From contig CAKTOF010000001.1 in the NCBI GenBank assembly GCA_934589675.1, positions 124,001 to 188,000 on the forward strand: a stretch of DNA of 64,000 bases. Reading direction: 5' to 3'. The first letter of the stretch is position 1. Each line of letters starts with the position of its first letter. This document shows positions 58,014 through 64,000 of this stretch, one piece after another. The DNA is from an uncultured Oscillospiraceae bacterium (GTDB taxonomy: Bacteria > Bacillota > Clostridia > Oscillospirales > Oscillospiraceae). The notes below the pieces were generated by a model. It worked only from the letters and a program-made list of their open reading frames with translations, was not told the DNA's origin and did no database searches. A program made the translations under genes and the position numbers.

Positions 58014-58834
58014 GAAAGCTGTCCGTTTCCGCCCTTCTGCTCGTCCTGCTCGCCCTGCCCGCGCTGGCATCCGGCGTGAAGCTCACGCAGTCCGATTTTG
58101 CCTTTACCGCGGACGGCGCTCTGCCCGCCACGTGCGCAGAAAGTACGCTCGGCTCGCTTGCGGCCGATGCCGCGCGCGAGGCGCTCGGCGCGGACGCAGC
58201 CATCGTGGCCGGCGGGCTGCTGTCCGGCACACTTGGGACAGGCGCGGTGTTCGACAGCGACGTCCTGCGCGTCATCCCGGCCGACGCGCCGCTGGACATC
58301 CGCACCGTCTCGCCTGCGGAGCTCCGTGCGCTGCTCGAAGCGGGCATTTCCAGCATCACCGTCGGCGAGGGCGACCGCATCGACGCATCCGCGTCCGCCG
58401 ACGAAAATTACCCGCAGACGTCCGGCTTCACATGGAGGTACGACGCCTCCGCGCCCGCCGGCGAGCGCGTCGTCAGCATCCGCCTCGGCGGCGAGGAGCT
58501 GGATCTGACAGACGAGGCCGCGCATTTCACGCTCGCGTGCGTGAGCGAGGAAGCCACCAGCGGCGTCACGCTGCGCGGCGCGCTCATTTCCTACCTGTCC
58601 GCGCGCGATTCGGTCGGCGAGCCGACGCGCCGGGCCACGGTGCTCGGCACGTCGAGCTATCCGCTCATCGACCGCTTCCCCATCGCCGCCCTCGTCTGCG
58701 GCTGCGCGCTGCTGTTTTTGCTCGCGGCCATCCCGAAGATGAAATACGAAAAGCTCTTCTCCTTCCGCCCGCGCCTTTCCATGTTCCGGAAGCTCGGAGC
58801 GATGCACCCGGACGAAACAGAAGAGCGTCAATGA
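58010..58834 (+). CDS. Exported orphan 5'-nucleotidase C-terminal-like domain with C-terminal membrane anchor
   Basis: 274 aa. The start at 58010 lies in the ATGA overlap with the regulator. A signal peptide (MRKLSVSALLLVLLALPALA) leads to a domain like the C-terminal substrate-binding half of UshA-type 5'-nucleotidases: STLGSLAADAAREAL, AAIVAGGLLSG, IRTVSPAELRALLEAGIS, QTSGFTWRYDA. A hydrophobic helix (about 218-238) and a short basic tail follow. The metal-binding catalytic half is missing, so it should bind rather than cleave a ligand. Coupled to a membrane-anchored regulator, it could be its outer-surface sensor. That pairing is inference. Confidence 0.8.
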   Translation: MRKLSVSALLLVLLALPALASGVKLTQSDFAFTADGALPATCAESTLGSLAADAAREALGADAAIVAGGLLSGTLGTGAVFDSDVLRVIPADAPLDIRTVSPAELRALLEAGISSITVGEGDRIDASASADENYPQTSGFTWRYDASAPAGERVVSIRLGGEELDLTDEAAHFTLACVSEEATSGVTLRGALISYLSARDSVGEPTRRATVLGTSSYPLIDRFPIAALVCGCALLFLLAAIPKMKYEKLFSFRPRLSMFRKLGAMHPDETEERQ

Positions 58835-58858
58835 TCCGGCCTCCCGTCGGAACGAACG

Positions 58859-58897
58859 AAAGCCGAGCGCGCTGCCTATGCAGCGCGCTCGGCTTTT
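58859..58897. terminator. Intrinsic terminator
   Basis: agccgagcgcgctgc / gcagcgcgctcggct stem followed by five T; A-run on the other side, so it may work for both converging transcripts. Confidence 0.9.
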
Positions 58898-58923
58898 TGC
58901 CCCGGCGGGCTGATGGGGTGTGG

Positions 58924-59202
58924 TTACTCCGGCTTGACCTCGGGGCGGAACACCTCGCGCAGGAAGCCGTGCTTTGCGGGCGGACGGTAGGACGAGAGCG
59001 TATGACCATACGCCTCGCTGGAGAGCGCCAGCGATCCGGCCGGGCAATAGAAATAGCACTGGCCGCAGAGGATGCAGTTCTCCGGATAGGCAATGACGGA
59101 CTTTTTGTTCTCATAATTGTAGCGGAACACATCCATGGGGCATACGTTCAGGCACATCCGGCAGCCGATGCACTTGTCCAGATCATAACGAAAAACACTC
59201 AT
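58924..59202 (-). CDS. 2x[4Fe-4S] ferredoxin (C2)
   Basis: 92 aa with two full ferredoxin motifs, CIGCRMCLNVCPMDVF and CILCGQCYFYCPAGSL, the second one Pro-terminated. It resembles the small iron-sulfur subunit of AprBA-type enzymes. It is the last gene of the operon, 24 bp after the second flavoprotein, and is its likely electron donor. Confidence 0.93.
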   Translation of the reverse strand: MSVFRYDLDKCIGCRMCLNVCPMDVFRYNYENKKSVIAYPENCILCGQCYFYCPAGSLALSSEAYGHTLSSYRPPAKHGFLREVFRPEVKPE

Positions 59203-59226
59203 AATAATCTCCTCTCTGGCCCTTGC

Positions 59227-61014
59227 TCAGTGCATCAGGCCGCGGGCTTTGGCCGCCTCTTCTTCGCCGGGGAAGAAGTAGGTATACCGCTTTTCATACG
59301 GGAGCGACAGATCGCCCTTCCAGTCCTCCGGGATCTCGATGCGCTCGATGCCCATGCTGCCGTCGTCCTGGCGGACGCAGGCGTAGTAGCACAGGCCGAT
59401 CTCATCGTCGCGGCAGGGATAGTCCTCGCGGAAGTGTGTGCCGCGGCTCTCCCTGCGTGCAAGGCTCACGCGCAGCTTCATCTCCGCCTGCAGGACCTTG
59501 TGCTTGAACTCCTCGCACAGGCGCAGCTCGTGCTCATCCATGGCCATGACCTGCGGCGCGACGTGGTCGCGCAGATAGAGCACGTTCACAAGCGTCGCCT
59601 TCAGGCGCTCCTCGCTCTTGACGAAGGCGTTCCAGTACGGCGTCATGATCCCCTGAAGGCAATCGAGCGCCCACGAGACGTCGCAGCCGCGCGCAAGGCG
59701 CATCGGCGCCGTATATGCTTCGAGCATGGCCTGCGCGGTGCTCTCCGGGATCGTCTCAAGCGGCAGATCTCCGCTTTTCACATACTCGGCCGCAGCCTCG
59801 CCCGAGCGCTTGCCCTGTACGCCGAAGAAGTTGGACGTGAAGCCGGTGTGGCCTGTGTAGGCCGCGCCGCCGACGGGGCCGGCATTGCAGCCGTCGCCGG
59901 CGCAGTACAGGCCGGGGATGCCGGTGGCGCCGTGCGTGTCGTCCGGCCCGCAGTAGATGCCGCTCGTGGTGTGCACGCTCATGCCGGGCGCCACGCCGAG
60001 GACGGTGCCCATTGCATTTTTTGGCTCGTCGGCGTCGCGGCGATTGTTGCGCACGTCGCCGGGGTGCGGGTTGACGAACAGGGGCGGATGGAAGCTGGCC
60101 GCGCTCTCCGCGTCATACGGCGGCAGTCCCTCCACTGCCTGCGTCCAGATGGGGAACGGCTCAAAGTGCATCTGCTCGACGTTCTCTCGGGTGATCTCAC
60201 CGCCGTTGAGCATCATGTTCTGCAAATATGGAAACCCGTCCTTGAGCCAGCCGTTGTCCGGCGCGTTGGCCAGGGAGTTGTGCGTATCCTCAAATTCCAT
60301 GCCGATAATGGGCAGCCCGTGCCGGTAGCCGATGCTCACGGCATCGAAGCTCAGGCCGCCGGCCGGATAGCCAACCGGCTTGTAAATGCCGGTTCCCATG
60401 CACAGGATCGTCGCCTTCGCGCTGAAGGTCACTGCCGCCCCGGAGGGAACGTCGAAGCCCACCGCGCCGATGACGCGGCCGTCCTTTTCCACCACGTCGT
60501 AGATCATCGTCCGCTCCACGACGCACACGCCGTTTTTGGAGAGCCCCGGGAGGAACTTCTTGTGCCGCAGGCGGTCGCCGACCAACTGCTTATAGCCGAA
60601 GTAGTCGTCGCGCGCAGCGTACCCCGTGTCATTTGCGTTTTCGTACTGCTCCGTGATGCCAAGCTCGCTATAGAGCTCGGCGATGCTCTTGGATTCCTCG
60701 ATCCAGGTCCGGATCCAGTTGCGGTTAGCTATGTACTGGCCGTCGTGCAGATAGAGCTGCTCAATGACCTCAGGATCGTCGCCCATGTCCTTGTCAAACC
60801 AGCGCGTGCAGCACGCGTGCGGGCTCTGGCCGGAAAATCCCGGCCGGCCTTTGTCGACCAGCACGACCGACATCCCGGCTCTGCTGGCAGTGATGGCCGC
60901 ACACAGTCCTGCGTAGCCGCCGCCCACGACGAGGACGTCCGACTCGTAGCTTGTCTTTTTCGGCGCCGGTTCCCGGTCGAATGGATACTCTCTGTAGTTG
61001 TCATATTGAGGCAT
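59227..61014 (-). CDS. FAD-binding AprA/fumarate-reductase-like flavoprotein (C2)
   Basis: 595 aa from the ATG at 61014, which follows AAGGAG. The FAD Rossmann motif VLVVGGGYAGLCAAITASRAGMSVVLVDKG is near 27-56, and the second FAD-contact region is GLYCAGDGCNAGPVGGAAYTGHTGF. The overall plan is that of AprA/FrdA/SdhA proteins. The neighbouring genes encode ferredoxins and a second flavoprotein. No ATP sulfurylase, Qmo or cytochrome gene is present, so sulfate reduction is not supported. A reductase or dehydrogenase acting on an imported organic molecule is likelier. Confidence 0.88.
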   Translation of the reverse strand: MPQYDNYREYPFDREPAPKKTSYESDVLVVGGGYAGLCAAITASRAGMSVVLVDKGRPGFSGQSPHACCTRWFDKDMGDDPEVIEQLYLHDGQYIANRNWIRTWIEESKSIAELYSELGITEQYENANDTGYAARDDYFGYKQLVGDRLRHKKFLPGLSKNGVCVVERTMIYDVVEKDGRVIGAVGFDVPSGAAVTFSAKATILCMGTGIYKPVGYPAGGLSFDAVSIGYRHGLPIIGMEFEDTHNSLANAPDNGWLKDGFPYLQNMMLNGGEITRENVEQMHFEPFPIWTQAVEGLPPYDAESAASFHPPLFVNPHPGDVRNNRRDADEPKNAMGTVLGVAPGMSVHTTSGIYCGPDDTHGATGIPGLYCAGDGCNAGPVGGAAYTGHTGFTSNFFGVQGKRSGEAAAEYVKSGDLPLETIPESTAQAMLEAYTAPMRLARGCDVSWALDCLQGIMTPYWNAFVKSEERLKATLVNVLYLRDHVAPQVMAMDEHELRLCEEFKHKVLQAEMKLRVSLARRESRGTHFREDYPCRDDEIGLCYYACVRQDDGSMGIERIEIPEDWKGDLSLPYEKRYTYFFPGEEEAAKARGLMH

Positions 61015-61065
61015 ATGATTGGTTCTCCTTCTTTTTTGAATTTCTCGCAAAGCCTCCGGCCGCGC

Positions 61066-63075
61066 TCAGTCGTCCTTGCAGCAGTTTTCCCGGTAGTTTT
61101 CCGCGTAGCTCTTCCCGGCATAGCGGCCTTTTTTCCAGTAGGCCAGCTCCAGCCGCTCCGCTTCGATCCGACCGTCCAGATTGCGCATGCACACATAGTA
61201 TTCCTCCTCGGCCGGGAGCTTCTCCGGATGGTCGAGCCGGTAAAACTGGAGGTCGTCGCTGCTGGATCGGCGCTGCTTGCTGAACTCCATGACGATCTTG
61301 CTCGCCTCGAGCCGCACGCCGGTGTCGAGCACACGGGCCAGATCGTGCGGATTGTTCACATGCGTGTGGGCGAGCTCGTTGTCGCGCAGCGTATCGAGCC
61401 ACCACAGTCCTGTGTCGAGCATCTGCTCGTTTTTATACAGCCCGCAGTAGTCCTGCATGACGCGGTTCATGCCGAGCTGGATCTCTTTCCATTCCTTTCC
61501 GCCGGGTTCGTTTTTCAAAACGGCGTAAACGCGCTTCTTCTCCTGCCGGATCTGTTCCTCGAGCGGCGCGCGCCGCTCCGCCGTGCGGGCATAGGCCGCC
61601 GCGTTTCGCCCGGCATAGCGGCCGGTCGCGCCGGCCGTGGACGCGCCCTCGTTGCCAAGTGCCGCGTTGCCGGCTGCATAGAGCCCTTCCGAGCTTGCGC
61701 GGAGATTCCAGTCCACCACGACGCCGCCGTAATACCCGGCCGGGCAGTCGCGGACATTGACGTTTGTCGTCATGGGCGCCCACGCCGAAAACGACATCAT
61801 ATTGACGCCCGCGACCTGCGCCGGCGGCATTTTCGTCTGCATGACGTGCTTTTCCGGGTCAAAGCCCGCCTGTGAGAACTTCCGCAGCACCGGCGTGTGC
61901 GTCTTGCCCTCGTTGCCGACCATCTGTCCGAAAATCGAGCGCCGGTGATACCATGGCAGCGTCGTCAGGTCGCCGTAGAACGGGAGCGGGTATTCGCCGC
62001 GGCCGATGCGCGCCTGCAGATCCGGGATCCAGTTGGGCGTGCGGTGCTCGGGCGTTTTGTCCTTGCCGGAAAACGGGCCCATGATGGAGAATTCCTGTCC
62101 CTCGGCGCAGGCGCGGTCATCGACGTTCGTGACCGGGTCGCCCTTGTAGTCCACCCACGGGATAATATTCCCGTCCGCGTCCGCCATGTCGCACGGCCAC
62201 CATGTGCCGAAGCTGCTCGGCGATCCGAATGCGGCGCCGCGGAAATCCTCGCCGGTGTGCGCCGTGCGCTCCATCTGCGCGAGCTTCACGCCGGCGCGCC
62301 ATGCCAGCACGCCCGTGTCGCCGGCGCAGTTGGGGTCGCCCTCCGCCGCATCGGCGCCGCACTTCTCCGATCCCCACGACCACAGGCGGACGGGCGAGCG
62401 GGTGCACAGAACCGTCGCTTTCGCGGAGATCACATAGAACTTCCCCGTCCGGTTGTTGATCGCCGTGGCGCCGATGATCCGGTTTCCGGCCTTGCCGCCC
62501 TCGGTCAGGAGCATGGTCGCCGCCGTGCGGTCAAGGATCTTCACGCCCAGCTTTTTCATGGCGCGGCAGATCACGGGCTGCGCATACGCGCCGAAGTGGC
62601 GGATGGCCGTGCGGCCGTTGTCGCCCCAGAAGAGCAGCTTCGTCCTTTCGTCCCGGAACGGCGCGCCCATGAAGTCGTCGCGGTCGTCGCGGATCTTCAG
62701 CCCCCACGACTCATAGTCCTCCAGACATTCCCACGCCTCCTGATAGGCGATGTAGGTCATGATGCGGCACTCGAACGGGTCGTGATCCTTGGTGATCTCC
62801 ATCATTTCGTCTGGTGTCTTTTCCGAAGCCGGATTGGTCGCAGCATGATTCCAGTGGTCGATGCCGGCGCCGCCGGCGCCGCTGCGCGTGGCGCCGCCCT
62901 TTTCCAGCAGGATGACGCTCGCACCTTTTTTCGCCGCGGAGGCCGCAGCGAAGCTGCCGGCGATGCCGCCGCCGATGACGAGGACATCGCAGCTGAGCCT
63001 TTCCTCTTCGTCATACTCGATCGGATATGGCCAGGCAATGGGGCCGTGCTCACGGATGTAGTCATAATAGTTCAT
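61066..63075 (-). CDS. FAD-binding AprA/fumarate-reductase-like flavoprotein (C1)
   Basis: 669 aa. The Rossmann motif is VLVIGGGIAGSFAAASAAKKGASVILLEKG, followed by SGAGGAGIDHWNHA. The C-terminal FAD loop is GLYAAGNAALGNEGASTAGATGRYAGRNAA. It shares the plan of C2, but only weakly its sequence, so they may form a heterodimer or two separate enzymes. Its start overlaps the ferredoxin gene upstream (ATGA). The long middle region is rich in Trp, His and Tyr (FGTWWPCD, WGDNGRTAIRHFG), which may shape a substrate pocket. The substrate is unknown. Confidence 0.88.
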   Translation of the reverse strand: MNYYDYIREHGPIAWPYPIEYDEEERLSCDVLVIGGGIAGSFAAASAAKKGASVILLEKGGATRSGAGGAGIDHWNHAATNPASEKTPDEMMEITKDHDPFECRIMTYIAYQEAWECLEDYESWGLKIRDDRDDFMGAPFRDERTKLLFWGDNGRTAIRHFGAYAQPVICRAMKKLGVKILDRTAATMLLTEGGKAGNRIIGATAINNRTGKFYVISAKATVLCTRSPVRLWSWGSEKCGADAAEGDPNCAGDTGVLAWRAGVKLAQMERTAHTGEDFRGAAFGSPSSFGTWWPCDMADADGNIIPWVDYKGDPVTNVDDRACAEGQEFSIMGPFSGKDKTPEHRTPNWIPDLQARIGRGEYPLPFYGDLTTLPWYHRRSIFGQMVGNEGKTHTPVLRKFSQAGFDPEKHVMQTKMPPAQVAGVNMMSFSAWAPMTTNVNVRDCPAGYYGGVVVDWNLRASSEGLYAAGNAALGNEGASTAGATGRYAGRNAAAYARTAERRAPLEEQIRQEKKRVYAVLKNEPGGKEWKEIQLGMNRVMQDYCGLYKNEQMLDTGLWWLDTLRDNELAHTHVNNPHDLARVLDTGVRLEASKIVMEFSKQRRSSSDDLQFYRLDHPEKLPAEEEYYVCMRNLDGRIEAERLELAYWKKGRYAGKSYAENYRENCCKDD

Positions 63076-63431
63076 CTTCCGCCCTCCTGCCCGTCATAAA
63101 AAGGATTTGCAACCGGCAAAAGCTCGTTTGCCTGCCCGACGCGGTACAGCTTGCCCGTCGCCTTGTCCTTCCACGGCACTTCATAGAGCAGCGGATGGTG
63201 GAACACGCTCGCGCCCTCCACCGGGCAGTCGTCCACACAGCAGCCGCACATCCAGCACTCGTCCGGATAGACGACGAGCGGCTCCTTTCCCCGCTCCGGA
63301 TTGGGCATGAGCACATCCGAGCGGCAGGCGTTGACGCAAGTGTTGCAGCCGATGCACCTGTCGGTGAACGTGATCGGGATGCAGGGTGTCACGGGATTGG
63401 GCATCAAAACGGCGTTTTTCGGATCGTTCAT
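63072..63431 (-). CDS. 2x[4Fe-4S] ferredoxin (C1)
   Basis: 119 aa with motifs CIGCNTCVNACRSDVLM and CWMCGCCVDDCPVEGASVF, an AprB-like arrangement with an N-terminal extension and a C-terminal tail. It starts one base after the stop of the ATPase gene and overlaps the flavoprotein gene, so transport and redox genes are directly coupled. It should pass electrons to flavoprotein C1. Confidence 0.93.
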   Translation of the reverse strand: MNDPKNAVLMPNPVTPCIPITFTDRCIGCNTCVNACRSDVLMPNPERGKEPLVVYPDECWMCGCCVDDCPVEGASVFHHPLLYEVPWKDKATGKLYRVGQANELLPVANPFYDGQEGGR

Positions 63432-63432
63432 C

Positions 63433-64000
63433 TTACTCCACCTCTGCTTTCATCCGGTCTTTCAGCTCCTGCGCGCGGTGACACGCCACAAAATGCCCCG
63501 GCGTCAGCTCCTGCAGGGACGGCATGGCGTGCAGGCACTGCTCCGTGCAGAAGCGGCAGCGCGGCGCAAAGCGGCACTGGTCGGCCGGCTCGATGGGCGA
63601 GGTGATCTCGCCGGACAAGAGGATCCTGTCCGTTTTCTCCCGGCGGATAACCGGCTCGGGAATGGCGGACAGCAGGCCGACCGTATAGGGGTGATACTGC
63701 CGCTCGAAGAGCTCGTCGGCGCTGCACTTTTCCACAAGACAGCCCAGATACATGACCATGATGTCTGTGGAGATGTGCTTGACGACCGACAGGTCGTGCG
63801 TGATGAACAGGTACGTCAGGCCCAGATTTTCCTGCAGGTCCTGCAAAAGGTTGAGGATCTGCGCCTGCACCGACACGTCGAGCGCCGAGACCGGCTCATC
63901 GCAGACGATGAACTCCGGGCCGAGCGCAAGCGCTCGGGCGATGCCGATGCGCTGGCGGCGGCCGCCGTCAAGCTCGTGGGGATACGACCAGGCAAAGCGC
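63433..64000 (-). CDS. Opp/Dpp-type ABC transporter ATPase (OppF position), partial
   Basis: The last 188 codons of an ATPase gene that continues beyond the window. Visible are the altered signature ELDGGRRQR, Walker B FIVCDEPVSALD, the H-loop LFITHDLSVVKH and the Cys-containing tail CRFAPRCRFCTEQC. It is close to the ATPase at 50414 (QAQILNLLQDLQE, THDLSVVKHIS identical), so the region probably carries a second Opp-type operon whose other genes lie to the right. It is followed at once by the ferredoxin and flavoproteins. Confidence 0.92.
   Translation of the reverse strand, partial: RFAWSYPHELDGGRRQRIGIARALALGPEFIVCDEPVSALDVSVQAQILNLLQDLQENLGLTYLFITHDLSVVKHISTDIMVMYLGCLVEKCSADELFERQYHPYTVGLLSAIPEPVIRREKTDRILLSGEITSPIEPADQCRFAPRCRFCTEQCLHAMPSLQELTPGHFVACHRAQELKDRMKAEVE

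Noticed and set aside
58132..61875. A 1247-codon open frame on the plus strand
   Set aside because: Mirror of the ferredoxin/flavoprotein genes with biased low-complexity composition; no recognisable domain.
58924..63431. Dissimilatory sulfate reduction (AprBA)
   Set aside because: No sulfate adenylyltransferase, Qmo or Dsr genes in the window, and the flavoproteins are coupled to an Opp-type importer.
1..64000. CRISPR arrays, tRNA or rRNA genes, transposases, prophage
   Set aside because: No spaced direct repeats, cloverleaf sequences, rRNA stretches or transposase motifs were seen on either strand.

Overview
The window is 64 kb of GC-rich DNA (roughly 62-65 % G+C by eye) from an anaerobic Gram-positive bacterium. 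The best guess is a high-GC Clostridia/Oscillospirales-type gut organism. The evidence is: strong AGGAGG ribosome sites; frequent TTG starts; intrinsic terminators after most genes; a NiaR (3H) niacin repressor; an LCP (LytR-CpsA-Psr) wall enzyme; a CdaR/PucR regulator; a membrane pyrophosphatase; many Opp-type lipoproteins; and old-yellow-enzyme, SnoaL and ferredoxin/flavoprotein genes. No rRNA, tRNA, CRISPR array, insertion sequence or phage gene was seen. The taxonomic call is inference.

Layout. (1) 1-4.1 kb: end of a DMT transporter, then on the minus strand an OYE-type FeS flavoenzyme followed by a beta-helix protein. (2) 4.4-11.7 kb: M20 amidohydrolase, a MalT-like LuxR regulator split by an apparent single-base frameshift, a small acidic protein, an alkyltransferase-like protein, CstA, a membrane protein and a ProX/YbaK deacylase. 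(3) 11.8-17.3 kb: DUF362 protein, two SDRs each beside a divergent or convergent LysR gene, and a third LysR. (4) 17.5-29.4 kb: a one-direction cluster of OYE flavoenzyme, three SnoaL-like proteins, two Opp-type solute-binding lipoproteins and two paralogous beta-helix proteins. (5) 29.5-34.5 kb: thioredoxin, thioredoxin reductase and a FakA-like small domain; then pncB-niaR and a PfoR-type transporter that carry matching candidate NiaR operators. (6) 34.5-44.5 kb: transglutaminase lipoprotein, YbhJ-type hydratase, hppA, LCP protein, CdaR regulator, DUF362-ferredoxin. (7) 44.5-48.7 kb: a 654-bp gene-poor stretch with a possible RNA, a double-hotdog MaoC-like protein, a PhlG/phloretin-hydrolase relative, a PaaI-like thioesterase and a Nudix protein. 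(8) 48.8-56.0 kb (minus): a complete Opp-type importer operon (SBP, two permeases, two ATPases) ending in two SnoaL-like genes. (9) 56.4-58.8 kb: a membrane-anchored AraC regulator plus an orphan 5'-nucleotidase C-terminal domain protein. (10) 58.9-64.0 kb (minus): a second Opp-type operon, cut by the window edge, ending in ferredoxin, two AprA/FrdA-like flavoproteins and a second ferredoxin.

How it fits together. Several transcription units couple an Opp-type ABC importer or its binding lipoproteins to cytosolic enzymes of the classes used to reduce, dehydrate and isomerise steroids, bile acids, isoflavones and polyphenols: OYE/BaiCD-like, SDR, SnoaL/BaiE-like, fumarate-reductase-like flavoproteins, and a C-C hydrolase of the phloretin-hydrolase family. 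There is no CoA ligase or CoA transferase, so this is not a standard bai operon. I read the region as an accessory catabolic or respiratory island for an unidentified small organic substrate. The recurrent beta-helix proteins are its least explained component.
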